From Bactrocera neohumeralis (Eukaryota; Arthropoda; Insecta; Diptera; Tephritidae): a stretch of DNA of 64,000 nucleotides. Both the position numbers and the translations under genes were made by a program. The first letter of the stretch is position 1. Each line of letters begins with the position of its first letter. Shown one piece after another: positions 33,290 through 44,709 of the stretch. The stretch lies in the NCBI RefSeq assembly GCF_024586455.1, contig NC_065920.1, positions 67,550,821 to 67,614,820 of the forward strand, read 5' to 3'. The notes below the pieces were generated by a model. That model did no database searches. It had not been told where the DNA came from and saw nothing but the letters and a program-made list of their open reading frames with translations.

Positions 33290-34610
33290 TCGTATAGCAA
33301 AAAAATAAGTGTAATTATTTTAATGTATGTACATATATTCGTACATAGAGAAAACTAACGTGTCGAATAAGAAACTAGTACAGTAAGAAAGAAAACTAGT
33401 TCACATTGTATAGAAAATTTTTTAATTCAAAGCAATTCATGTTTACACTAAAAACAAAAACTAATTTGCTCAATGATAAAACACAATATGATCTCACTTA
33501 CACAACTTTACGTAGTTTTTTCTACCAATTTAAAGTACGAATAGCATTATACACTAATAAGAGGATGTAAGAAAAAATATATATATATATATTTGCAATA
33601 ATTTTAATATTACAAATTTTTTTGGAAAATTAATTTTTTTTTCTATTTTTTTAAATTTTTTTGTAATTTTTTCATTTTTATTTTAGTTCAATATCTCTTT
33701 TTTTGTTTTGTTCAGTTTGGTCTATAAAAAATTCTCAACTTATGTAGATTCAATTTAACATTTTCTTGCAAAATGGTTGTCAATACACAAATAAAATCGA
33801 AAACCGAAAATGTAAAAGTTCTTCAGCAGAGCTCCGACAATATTGAATTATTTTTAATATATATACATAATTATATAATATATACTAAAATATATATGCA
33901 TTTTTTATAAGCCAACAAGTTTTCATACTAATATACACCAATTTTTTCGCTAGCATTTTCAAGCATACATACATACAAATTATATATTTACGAGGTAAAA
34001 TTTTTTGTGTACTTGTATTACGAAAAAACAAATAACAATAAATAACTTTTACTAATATATTACTAACATTTTACATTCTTACATATAAATAATTAAATGT
34101 AGTTTCACTAACACTTTGGAACTTTAACGACTGTAAGTATGCGTAGTTGATAATGAGGAATACGAGCGAGACTACAAAATGGTGTAGTCAGCTAATTGAA
34201 AAACACGAGGTTTTATTAAGCGAGCTATAGACGGTATAATTCAATCACTGGTCAGTTATTTTAAAAATTAAAAAATAATAATAAGAACTTCCAATACTGC
34301 GAACCAGGTAATGTACTTTGAAAAGAAATAATATACAAATATATCGTCGCCTAAAATGCAAAAGAACTTGTCATCAGAAAAACCGAAATTGAGTTTTTTA
34401 GTGCTTTCGATTCACTAATTCATTCCTATATGCATTGAGCTATACTTGTAGTATATAACCATTTCTAATAACCACTTTATAACCAAAATTCAAATTTTGT
34501 TTCAATGTGATTGGTTTCTATTATATCGTTTTTCCTTCGCCGTACTCTTATGAAAAGTGATGTTACGCTATTTTGCATTTCAGCTGACGACATATGGATT
34601 TTTGAGAAAC
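33290..34610. other. Very AT-rich intergenic DNA
   Basis: T-runs and TATA tracts dominate (33560-33700, 33850-33910). Nothing supports a gene. Confidence 0.55.
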
Positions 34611-34614
34611 TCTA

Positions 34615-34930
34615 CCTTATATCCACTCCAATTCCGAAAAAATATGTTTTTTGTATTTTATTTTTTTTAAGGAATTTTATTTAAAAAAAAATAAAAAAAT
34701 AAAAAAAAGGGGAAAATTTTATGTTCTTTAAATATTAGATTCTCTTGATCCCGTAGCCGATTTCCAAAATAACCCCGAAACGAAGATATCTCACTGGACT
34801 GATCAAAACTTTGGTTTTCACAGCACTGTGGTTTCCAAAGAAAGTCGTTTAGAGTGGCATAGAAAGTGGAAATTATTATCAGAAACCTAAATCGTTCAAT
34901 CATTATCTGAAAAATATCGATCTAATCAAA
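34615..34930 (+). repeat. Interspersed repeat family C, degraded copy
   Basis: TCTTGATCCCGTAGCCGATT at 34742 is the family C landmark; related words follow (GAAGATATCTCACTGG, ATCATTATCTGAAAAAT). Confidence 0.5.
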
Positions 34931-34939
34931 AAATCACCA

Positions 34940-36000
34940 CTTGTGGATATAACCTATTCAAGTAGTGAAAGCGAATCAGAGAAACATGAAGAAAATAGAG
35001 AGAACTTCGTTAAAATGCTAAAATTACTGTCGTATATTCGTAGGTTAAAATATTTCTATAAAGCGTTCTCTTCACGGAAATTCTGAGTGACTAATCAATT
35101 CCGAAAAAATATTAATTGCGTACCCAATTGGTACAACTTAGAAATCAGAAAGGCTTATTTATTCTGTTGTTTTCTTGTTCGACAATATATATAATTTTAT
35201 GATCAGAACTGTTTTTTAGTTTAGAAACATTACAGATATTTAATAATGTTTTTTTCGCTTGGTACTCTGAAAATTTGGTCGATATACACCTCTAAGAAAG
35301 TCTCGCCAAATATTAATTGTTACGAGAGGAGTATCGTCCTTACAGTTTTCTACTCGTATTTATACTTATCATCATAGAGAGAAAAATTCATATCTCGCTT
35401 CCAACAACTTGAAAAAATATTTCGTCTACAACGATTTTTTTCGTAAACCTAACCGTTTAGCAGATATTAACGATTGAAGTTTGACTATTTCAAAGCTTAC
35501 ATGCTTTTTCTTTTGTATTTTATAACTCAATGAAGACAAGTTGTTTTAAATTGCAAAATTCATTGGCCCGCAAATTTGACCCGAAATGGTCGATCGAAAT
35601 TTTTTCTTTCGATTTTTTGGTAAAAATGTTTTATGTTCGTGTGAAGTTTGATCTAAAAACGTATTCGGCAGTTGCTTGTTTACATATAAATTTTGAACAG
35701 CGAGTTTACTTGAAATTTTGTATTTCCAATTGAATCACTGCCAAAGAATCATTCATAATTCTTGGATAATGGATAAGACTGCTGACAAGTCATAGGTACA
35801 TCATGACGACTACGAATCTGTCCAGCTTTCTATCGAATTGCGCTCCAAGGAAGGAACCGAAAAAAACATTATTCGCTGAAGGCCAGACCAGCAAAAGCTT
35901 ATAACAGTTTATGGAAAATTAAATAAATGCTTTGGTTCAGAGTCCTAGGCGATAATAAAAATTTGTACTAAAATACGTGCAAATATGATCAGTATATCGA
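34940..36000. other. Intergenic, no recognisable feature
   Basis: Frame 35530-35733 has no motif and ordinary AT-rich composition. Confidence 0.45.
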
Positions 36001-37235
36001 GCTGAGTCGATTTAGCCATTTCCGTCTGTCTGTCCGTCTGTCTGTTTAGTTTCTGTATGATTGGTGTGTGTAAGGGATGTGTGTATGGGGTCCAACCCCT
36101 GGCCACCAGTCCAGAGCCGTATGGAAGCTCAACTGGTAGTAGTTTCGGCTACGAGGTCTGACCGGAGACTTAATTCTGGTACCACGGGGAGCAGGAGCCC
36201 TTGGAGTTCGCTCCAACCTGCTCGTGCGGACTGGCCCCTCGGGGAGTATCGTGGTGGTTGTGGTTAAAACCCAAATCGCGGGAAGAACTGACTTTGTCAG
36301 TTCAATGTGGAGTTGCATTGCAACCGGGTGCCGGACCCAAAGCACGGCAGAGGTTTTAGATGGGCCTCGAACCCTACCAAGGTGGTTAGTGTGTCCATTC
36401 CACACTGCCAATTGGTACTGAAAATGCTTAGCATTCTCAGGGCGCTGATCAACGCATTGATTTGATCCGCTGTGCTTTTGAGCGCCGTGGAGTAAGGCTG
36501 TCGTCAGCAGGTACCCACGTAAAACACACCGGACGTTGTCCGTCTGTCTGTCTGTATATATACGAACTAGTCCCTCAGTTTTTAAGATATCGTTTTGAAA
36601 TTTTGCAAACGTCACTTTCTCTTCAAGAAGCTGCTCATTTGTCGGAACTGCCGATATCGGACCACTATAACATATAGCTGCCATACAAACTGAACGATCG
36701 GAATCAAGTTCTTGTATGGACAACTTTCACATTTGACAAGATATATTCACGAAATTTGGTATAGATTATTTTTTAAAGCAACAATGTAATCTCCGAAGAA
36801 ATTGTTCAGATCGGATTACTATAGCATATAGCTGCCATACAAACTGAATGATCGGAATCAAATGCTTGCATGGGAAACTTCCTCATTTGACGACATATCT
36901 TCACGAAATTTTGTATGAGTTATTGTTCATAGAAATAATGTAATATCATAAAAAATTGTGCAGATCGGCTCGCTATAGCATATAGCTGCCATACAAACCG
37001 AACGATCGGAATCAAGGGCTTGTATGGAAAACTTTAGCATTTGACGTGGTATCTTCACGAAATTTGACATGGATTACTGCTTAAGGTAATAATATAATCT
37101 CCGAAGAAATTGTTCAGATCGGATTACTATAGCATATAGCTTCCATACAAACTGAACACATAGTTATTAAAAGAAATGCATCTGCGAAGGGTATATTAGC
37201 TTCGGTGCAGCCGAAGTTAACGTTTTTTCTTGTTT
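36001..37235 (-). repeat. Interspersed repeat family A, reverse copy with insertion
   Basis: CATATAGCTGCCATACAAAC recurs at about 36673, 36827, 36978 and 37130 (period ~153 bp). The end at 37185-37225 reads GTATATTAGCTTCGGTGCAG and CCGAAGTTAACGTTTTTTCT, the reverse of the left end at 5490-5540. GAGCTGAGTCGATTTAGCC at 36000 is the other end. A 492-bp piece interrupts it at 36046-36537. Confidence 0.8.
36046..36537. mobile_element. 492-bp insertion inside a (GTCT)n tract of repeat A
   Basis: The host repeat is split exactly where it carries a GTCT microsatellite. GTCCGTCTGTCTGT occurs directly before (36032-36045) and after (36538-36551), consistent with a target duplication, although the repeated nature of the site makes the length ambiguous. 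The insert is GC-richer than its surroundings and has no clear inverted ends. On the minus strand it contains GGTTCGAGGCC (36363-36373), a good pol III B-box match, about 35 bases after a weak A-box-like TGGCAGTGTGG. A SINE-like or non-LTR-derived element is possible. Confidence 0.55.
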
Positions 37236-37239
37236 TTAA

Positions 37240-38570
37240 TTAAAATATTACCATGATTAATATATATATTTGTATGTATGTATCACTAAAAAAATGGCAA
37301 TATTTACTTCACTCTCCCTTTAGCAACATTCAACGAAGTTTCACCATAGTTTTATTGACAATCATTACATTTGTGCTCAAAATAATCAACTCATTTAGAG
37401 ATATTGAGCATTGAAGTAAGTATTTAGTGGTAAAAACCAGTACATTTTAAGTACTTAAATACGGTTATGACCTTAGTTGTTTGAAGTGTTGTTATTTTTA
37501 CCACGTGTTTTGTGGTTGTTGTCAATCACAGTTTGCTGTTATCTCAGAAAGCATGTGCTATATACTCTCATGCTATTAACATAAGTACATATATGTATGT
37601 ATGCACAAAACTTTATTATATGGCATAAAGCACTGATTTGTATCTTGTCTTTGTGAACGTGAGTACAAAAAGAACACCATATTCTTCAATATAGATTTTA
37701 TGATGTTTAACTTCCTTTACGTAACCAAAAGGGTTGAAAATCAAAGCTTGCGAAAAATAACTTTAAAAACTTGTTTTTAAGGGTTGGAAATCGTAGAAAG
37801 TAAATATAAGTCTCTATAAAGTTTTGACCTTGACAATGCTAGGCACGTTTCCCATAAGAGATATATGTACATATATACAGTTGGGTGTTTTTTTATAACT
37901 ATTCATTTTTTTCAATCCCATCATGAAGTTTCCTTGGAATAACCTTAAAAAAAATTCCCCGAAAATTTTAGCCCTTAATATTAACATTAAGGACTGGACC
38001 AAGGTATGTAAAAATTTTTCATTGAAAATACACAACAATCGTGATTTTTTATTTTTAAATTTCTATAGCTCAGAGGCATTTTATGGCATCGATTTGACTT
38101 TAGACACATATTCCTCAGAATTGAACACTCCACAAAAGTGCCCATTGCGACAAAGTCGAAACTCACACCGGCGAGGTAGTACGGGGCTCTACGAGTAAAC
38201 CTGATTTTTTCAAGAAATTCGCATTTTTTTGTATATATCTCGTAAATGACAAGAGCTATAGAAAAAATGTACAGGCCAAACTTTTAGGTAATTTTATTTG
38301 CTGCAAAAAGGGCCGAGGTCAAAATCGCTATCATTAATACTTCTCGAGATATTCGGCTTTTTAAGTAAGACTTTATAGAATTTTCATAGATGGTATGTAA
38401 TAAAAAAGCTATGAAAATTCCATGCATATTCGAGAAATTCTTCTCTCAACAATTTAATAACTTAAGCAGGACAAGTCAGTAGTGATAGTATATTTTACTT
38501 TCTCCAGGGGTAATGGGTGTAATAGGGTACAGTAATTTCTGGATAAGCAGTTACAATCATATGACTAGAC
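37240..38570. other. Intergenic, no recognisable feature
   Basis: Frames at 37814-38198 lack motifs. Confidence 0.45.
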
Positions 38571-38576
38571 CCTGGA

Positions 38577-39735
38577 AATCTTATACTATTCGCCTATCGA
38601 GGTTGCTGAGTTTTGGATCTGCTAGGTAGAAACCACACCCAATGAAAAAGAAACAACAGACTCGAATGAAATACGACAATTTTGATAACGACCACAGCAA
38701 ACGTAATAAGAACTATGATTAAGAGCATGCACTTGGAATGTCCGGTTGCTAAATTGGTGCCGCTTCACAGCTGGTTGATGTCCTCGTAAAAGTAAAGGCT
38801 GACGTCACCGTCGTCCAAGAAATACGATGGACTGGACAAGGAGGGATACGAGTAAATCCTCGGAATCTAGCGGTCGACCACAATACGAGCGGGGTGGGAT
38901 AGATACCAAGAGTTGAAGAGGAAACCGAGTGCATATGGACAAAAAAGAAACAGGACGAGATGCGTGAGTATGAAGAGCTTGAGAAGCTACCGGACAGGGG
39001 TAATGCTCGAAAATTCTATGACTAAGACCAACGATAAGTTTCAAGACTGGAGCATACTACTGTAGAACCCAAAAAAATGATCTAGTGGTTGATGTTCAAA
39101 GCATACTGAAGCTATGGAGGGAACATTTCTTCAGCAGACCGTCAAAAAACTTGGACTTTTCCAGTGTGGCTTTAGACGTAAAAAATTTACTATCGACCAG
39201 ATTTTCCATTCGCCACATTTGGAATAGACACGTGAAAGGAAGATCAACAAACATCGGTCTGAGTAGGCAATTGAGAAATAAAGTCCTCTCTCGAAGATCA
39301 AAGACCAAACTATAAAAGTCACTCATTATTTCCGACCTGATATGGTACATAGGCATGAACAATTACATCATCTGATGAGCCGACCTAAGGGGTGTTCGAG
39401 AGAAAGGTTTCCGGAAGATTTATAGTCTTTGCGCATTGACAACGACGAATACCGCAGACAATGGAACGAGAACGGAAGTAAGAGCTGTTTAAGCCCTGGC
39501 TAGGCCATGTTGTCTGGATGGATGAGAAGACTTAAGCTTTAAAGATTGTCCATCCAATACCCGCCGGTGGAAGCAGGAAGAAGAGGAAGACCTCTACTCC
39601 GTTGGAGACATGAGGTGGAGAAGGACCAGGCTGCATCTCTAATTGGCTCCAAACAGGACAACGCCTAATTGACTCAGCTTGTCACGGTTGGTCTCCGACT
39701 GAGTATTATAAGCAAACCCTGTTCAGCGTATAACA
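38577..39735 (+). pseudogene. RTE-type non-LTR retrotransposon, deleted and frameshifted
   Basis: The leader words match the other RTE copies. Then, across breaks, an AP-endonuclease start (TWNVRLLN) lies near 38730. The segment SILKLWREHFFS is at 39100, and the C-terminal domain with LRWRHEVEKD and SLIGSKQDNA, preceded by GRRGRPL, is at 39560-39665. The reverse-transcriptase core is missing. It ends near GACTCAGCTTGTCACGG. Confidence 0.7.
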
Positions 39736-39739
39736 AAAT

Positions 39740-40120
39740 TTTTATTTTTTTTTTAATGTTCATATGAATTTATCACAACTAACAGTTATTATAATAAATT
39801 ATTACAAAATAAAAAAATGTAATATTAACAAAAGAAAACTAAAATATACTTAAATTTACGGTCTATCAGTATTTGCATTGTATTTAATTAAAGATTATAA
39901 TAATGACGAAATATTTACTCACTTTGAATATTGAATTTTAAATAACACTTAAAAATCGTTAAACTTCACAAAATAGTTCTATAATATTAATATTTTATAA
40001 AAAAAAATCTTGAGAAAATGCTAACATTTCACACTTGTCCACATTGGACAACCCACAATCACCACTTTGATAAACTGACTGGCTGAAAGAACTTTTTGCA
40101 ACACACGCCAGTGACTTACA
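39740..40120. other. AT-rich intergenic DNA
   Basis: A- and T-rich up to 40010, then more balanced DNA (40020-40120) ahead of the candidate peptide gene. No TATA box is visible here. Confidence 0.4.
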
Positions 40121-40125
40121 CTAAA

Positions 40126-40281
40126 ATGTCTAGATTCAGTGCAAGTGGAATTGGAATCGCCGTGCTGTTGTTGCAAGTATCACTTTCGCTCGAGAGTGGA
40201 GGCGTGAAAAGCTGGACAGAACCCAAAACCAGATCAATGCAATTAAATATTAAACGCTATCATGAAACCAAACATTACTAG
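40126..40281 (+). CDS. Candidate small secreted peptide precursor, 51 aa, unrecognised
   Basis: I do not recognise this gene. The ATG has good context (CTAAAATGTC). The N-terminus looks like a signal peptide: MSRFSASGIG, then a hydrophobic IAVLLLQVSLSL and a likely cleavage near LESGG. The mature part is about 27 residues and basic, with a Lys-Arg dibasic pair in NIKRYHETKHY, as in prohormone-processed peptides. No cysteines. AATAAA occurs at 40384-40389, about 100 bp after the stop, so a compact single-exon unit is possible. Composition is less AT-rich than the flanks. Chance is a real alternative at this length; nothing confirms expression. Confidence 0.3.
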   Translation: MSRFSASGIGIAVLLLQVSLSLESGGVKSWTEPKTRSMQLNIKRYHETKHY

Positions 40282-40475
40282 GTTACGGCTGACAATACTA
40301 GATAAATAGAGTGTCAACCGCAACAGATGAGATAAGCAACAAAACTAACAACAACATATGAATTTTTTCTCATAAGAAAATCAAATAAAAACGCAAATTA
40401 AAGCCACTAATTTGGCGTGATTTATTTTTTAAGTAAAAACACCGACAAAATAATTGTCTATTGACATTGTACCGC

Positions 40476-40776
40476 TATAAAAAGGGGAAAAAACTGTAAA
40501 ATCACAACAACAGCAACATATTTAAATCACAAACAATTCGTTTAATTATTCCCCACACAATTTGTTTGCCTTCAAGAATGAAAACGAAAAAAATAATGCT
40601 TGAAAAATCACAACAATAACAAATTATCTTTCATGCCTATTGTATAATATCTTTTGTATACAACAACTATCAACAACGACAACAAAAGCAGCTGATCCAC
40701 GCAGCAGACTAGTTAATTCGGTGTATAAACTCAAGCGTTGTGGCGACGGGATGCGCCAGTGGAGGAGTACCCGCGT
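40476..40776 (+). promoter_or_regulatory. TATA box and possible first exon ending in GTAAGT
   Basis: TATAAAAAGGGG at 40476-40487 is a strong TATA box. A TCACAA initiator-like site puts A+1 at 40504, 28 bases downstream. The only strong donor following is GTAAGTAT at 40777. The ~270-bp exon would be noncoding or carry only short upstream frames. It could be a noncoding first exon for nrv1 or for an unseen gene; no acceptor can be assigned. Confidence 0.3.
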
Positions 40777-40789
40777 GTAAGTATATAGG

Positions 40790-41275
40790 TACATGCCTAC
40801 CTTTTCATACGCAGCCGCTCGGATGCAGATTTATGTTGGTTCAAACCGGTTGACACAACTGTGATAAACCGGCTGGCGCGCTAGCTGGTCGATGGACTCA
40901 GATTTAGTGCAAGCATTCCTTTGAGAAATTTCTTCGCGCTTCGCTTCTATTTGGATTGTGTGTGTATGTATATGTACAGGTAGTTGGTTGATTGGAGCTG
41001 TTGCATTTGCAGCAGACGAGTATTTGGAGTTGAACCTTAAACCAGCTGAAGCTGGTGTGTGTAACTTGTGTGGGTTCCTTAAAGGGTAATCCCTTTTAAT
41101 TGGCTGCTTGAACGGGTAGAACAGGTGATTTACAAAAACAAAATAATAATAAATGAATTAAACTACCTGAGCAAAATTGATTTTGATCGAACAGATTTTG
41201 AATTAAATGCCGTAATTCTAGACAAACCAGTGAGTCAAATTATTTAATTTATATAATTTGAAATTCTTTCTATAA
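40790..41275. other. Balanced-composition intergenic DNA
   Basis: The block 40790-41000 has CG-containing words and no ORF of note. It resembles regulatory DNA by composition only. Confidence 0.35.
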
Positions 41276-41280
41276 AAGAG

Positions 41281-41405
41281 TCATCCATTTCGAGGTACAG
41301 AAACCAAATTTAATGGGAAATGTTTATTATCATTCGGGTTAATTTTAAAGAAAAAACACAGAAACTTCAAATTTAATGGGAAATGTTTATTTTTCCCAGC
41401 TGAGT
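41281..41405 (-). repeat. Tandem remnant of a mariner-like 3' end
   Basis: AATTTAATGGGAAATGTTTA occurs at 41308 and 41371, each beside an AAAGAAAAAACACAGAAACT-type stretch. The minus-strand reading NKHFPLNLKFLCFFFK matches the end of the transposase fossil at 495-560, so this is a short duplicated 3' end of that family. Confidence 0.55.
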
Positions 41406-41589
41406 AAATTGAAGAAGTCGACGATAGGTCAATATATAGGGCTGAAAATTTTTCGTAAATTGGAAACATAGAAAACATTTTTTTCTTTGTGATAAAATTA
41501 GATTTTATTATTCAATATATGATAGTTATGTACCTTCGACGTCGACAGAACGATTATAACGGTGAAAATATTTTTCATTTTGTCATTTG

Positions 41590-42430
41590 TCTCAAGCCTC
41601 AAAATAAACACCAGTTTCTGCGATTACCTCTTCATTGTTGCTAAATATCTTTTCAGCCAGCATTCTCTTGAGCTCTGAGAACAGGTAATAGTCACTGGGG
41701 GCCAGACCTGAAGAATGCGGCGCAAACGGAAAAAATCGAATCCATTTATGAAATTTTGATGTGATATTGATTGATTTGTGACACGGTGCGTTTTTTTGAA
41801 GAAACAGTACTTTCTTGTTCTTCAAATGAGGCCGGTTTTTCAAGAATTTGTTCTTCAAAACCTCCAATAACGCAATGTAGCGTCTATTATATTAATAGTT
41901 TTTCCCTTTTGAAGATAGTGAAATATGCCACGTCATCTCAAAATACTAATGCCGTAACCTATTCAGCCGTCTTTTTAATTTTTCTACGCTTTGGGGTAGG
42001 TTCATCATGTGTAGTTCACTCGGCTGACTGTCGATTAGATTCCGGTATGGAATGATGGAGCCATGATTCATCCACTCTCAAAAATTGACACAAACACTGG
42101 GTTTCATTACGATTAAAAAGCTTGAAACACACCTCAGATTCAACAATTCATTGTTGTTTTTGTTGGATCGTGAGCTTGCGAACTTTCGCATACCCAAGTA
42201 TTCATTTATAATAAATCCCATACGTTCCTTTGATATATTTAGGCTCTCACATCTCTCGAACAACTTCACTTTAAGGGTATATGAAATTATTTTGGGACTT
42301 TTCAAGTTTTCGTCGGTAACTGTCCCTTTAGAGCGTTCACTGCCTTCATCGTCATCAGTGCTCATTTCGCCTCGTTCAAGCTTAGCAAACCACTTTTCAA
42401 TGGTTGATTTGCCTGGTGCAGAGTCCAAAT
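41590..42430 (-). pseudogene. Mariner transposase (SETMAR-like family), two pieces
   Basis: On the minus strand the N-terminal half (42428-42080) reads KSTIEKWFAKLERGEMSTDD and LKVKLFERCESLNISKERMG, the two helix-turn-helix parts. The C-terminal half (41867-41592) carries KNAPCHKS, where the second catalytic Asp is replaced, then GLAPSDYYLFSELKRML with the third Asp and LAEKIFSNNEEVI. The middle with the first catalytic Asp is missing or frameshifted. Confidence 0.8.
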
Positions 42431-42514
42431 AATGTTGAACAATTCAAACCTTGGAACCAACAGCATTTTTTTATCTTTATTCACTCACGTATATCTTTGT
42501 CAGATATTTTGATA

Positions 42515-42800
42515 CAGTAGGATTCCAGTTATTTGATTGTGTCTAGTTATACGTCAAGTAAAAAAATAGGCATGGTTCAATTGAAAGTTTCACTAGTTGG
42601 AATGGTACAATTTATGTCAAACATACACCGTTTTTTTTTCGATAAGTTCACATATACATACACACGTAATCCAAATAGAAAAGCACAAAGAAATTTTTCA
42701 AAGGAATGCTTTACATCGGTCCATCGACCGTTTTGTTCAATAATTTGTTGCCATCTTGAAGTTAAGGACATAATGCCTCGTCTTTATTAACAAAAAACTA
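42515..42800 (-). pseudogene. Small DNA-transposon remnant with pogo-like end
   Basis: TACAGTAGGATTCCAGTTAT at 42515 resembles a pogo-type end. On the minus strand a short frame SRWQQIIEQNGRWTDVKHSF resembles the C-terminal RW..I...G..F motif of mariner/IS630 transposases. The two may belong to different elements; no matching far end is seen. Confidence 0.35.
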
Positions 42801-43199
42801 GAAAATCGATTTTCACAAGCAACTCTTGAAGCGAATTTTTCACGAACATAATCAATTGACAGCTGTCAGGTTCAAACTATATCCGAAACTCTACTATTTA
42901 GTAACACTGGTTGCTTCTGGGCCTTTGCTTCCTTCATACGATTCAATTATTGATACCACAAATCCGAATTAAGGCTTCTGCCGTATAAGATCAGCTCATA
43001 GTATATGATATGTTGTCAATCCCAGCGGGAACATAGCAAAACATTCCTAACCATCAATTTGGAATTGGCTTTCGTTTGCCCCGGTTTAGCGCAATTCAAT
43101 CGCGACCATTTCCGCTTGACGTCGTAAGTGACACCTACAGTCAGCATTCGCTTTAGAAATAGATACAATGTGCATTCCAAAATAAACAGGACTTAAAAA

Positions 43200-43640
43200 A
43201 TAAAACAGAACAAATGATTTTTTAGGCAAAATCAATTTATTTTATTCAAAATAGTCTCCTTCTGCTTCAATACAGTTTTTTGCACGGTCCAAAAGCATGC
43301 ACGAATGTTTTAGCTCGTTGGCCAGTATGGCCTACTGGTGGCTATTGTCGGTGCAAGCCTTTTGAATGGCCTCTATGTCTGCATAACGCTTTCCTTTAAT
43401 GGGCAAATGCATTTTTCCGAAAAGGAAAAATTCGCACGGTGCCATATCAGGTGAACACGGGGAGTGGTTAATGGTTAAAATGTGACTTTAGGTCAAATAA
43501 TCGTTCATCGCATGTTGGATTCTGAGTAATTTTTGTCGTCAGTCAATTTGTGCGGAACAAACCGTGCACACACCTTTCGTAAGCCCAAATGTTCTGTCAA
43601 AATGCGATAAATCGAGGCATCCACATATCGGGCTTTTTTG
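43200..43640 (-). pseudogene. Mariner transposase fossil with internal deletion
   Basis: On the minus strand DASIYRILTEHLGL (43620-43580) runs into KVCARFVPHKLTDD; the text then jumps to SPDMAPCEFFLFGKMHLPIK at about 43450-43390, which has the third catalytic Asp, followed by a GKRYADIEAIQKAC tail and a final CIEAEGDYFE near 43265. The first and second catalytic residues are lost in the deletion. Confidence 0.75.
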
Positions 43641-43799
43641 TATCGATCCTTATTTAAGCGATCCCAAATTGCAATTCCTATCTCCTGACCAATTAAAACA
43701 GAGCTTACATAGCTTCAGACTGCACGATTTCCCTATTTTATTGATCTTTTCGACAATTGGCCTTCCAGTAAATCGTTGACATCAAAATTACTGAAATAG

Positions 43800-44325
43800 A
43801 ATTGATGAAACTGAAATTGCGCGTAATTAGCTTAGGCCCATAAATACTATTTTCATATTCAGTCACCCGTCTTGCGTTTTCGCCTGTATTGAAGAAAAAG
43901 CAGTAAAATCTGATCCTTTGATCTTTTTGGACGCTCTAACAGTATTGAATCAAACAATTAGAAAACTGCCTGGGAATTTTTTTATACGACCTCAGATACG
44001 ATTATTTAAGCCATCTATTGAAAATATAATGGTTTTCGTTTTTCTTTAGGTAATTCCGACCAGTAAGGATTTTTAATGTCGTTGTCATTTGCCATATTTT
44101 GAAGGAATAATCTTAGAGAATTAACATTATCCTTGTTTAAGTCTACATACATACTTGTATATGCAAAAAATAATTTTTACCCGAGTCATATGAAATGGAA
44201 ATCGATTTAAGAGAAAAATAGTATCATAGTTTATTTCATGATCGGATGCAGATCTTTACTTTCCATAATAGTTCGTTTTGATCATAAGATCCATATATAC
44301 ATTATACATCTAACACTTCCAGGAT
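43800..44325. other. Intergenic, no recognisable feature
   Basis: AT-rich; no motif. Confidence 0.45.
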
Positions 44326-44329
44326 GGAG

Positions 44330-44705
44330 TCGTGTGTAGAAGTTCACGCAAGTGAGGAAAGTTCTCTGATCGCCATTCACTTGGGAGTGGCCAGAAACGA
44401 TTCTTTTACAATCTCAAGCAGCTCACTACTTCCGGTCTTTGACCAAGTATCCTCTGGGTAGCCTAAGAACATCCGTTCGAAGGCGAGCTAAAGTGAGAAG
44501 GCGAAACATCCCCCTTTGGGACCCGCCACGTAAAAAACTCTATCAATGAAAAATTACCAACAGCCTCTGGAGAGAAATCCCCCTTTTGATGACGACCATG
44601 ACAAACGAAATAAGGACTACGACCACTTCGGACCGAAACTCTATAAGCGACTGGCGCGCTGTTGTTAACTCGACAATAATCGCGTAAGCGGTGTCTACGC
44701 TAATT
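44330..44705 (+). mobile_element. Short nonautonomous RTE derivative (5' leader joined to 3' tail)
   Basis: The 5' part matches the RTE leader (CTTCCGGTCTTTGACCAAG, TCGAAGGCGAGCTAAAGTG, AAGGCGAAACATCC, GGGACCCGCCACGTAAAA). After GACGACCATGACAAACG it passes directly to a short end with GCGTAAGCGGTGTC and a terminal (AAG)n run, as RTE 3' tails have. The whole protein-coding part is absent, which makes it SINE-like. Confidence 0.55.
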
Positions 44706-44709
44706 AAGA

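Noticed and set aside
36046..36723. Longest open frame in the window, 225 codons on the minus strand
   Set aside because: It runs from a family A repeat unit into the 492-bp insertion and has no domain; it is a frame across two repeats, not a gene.
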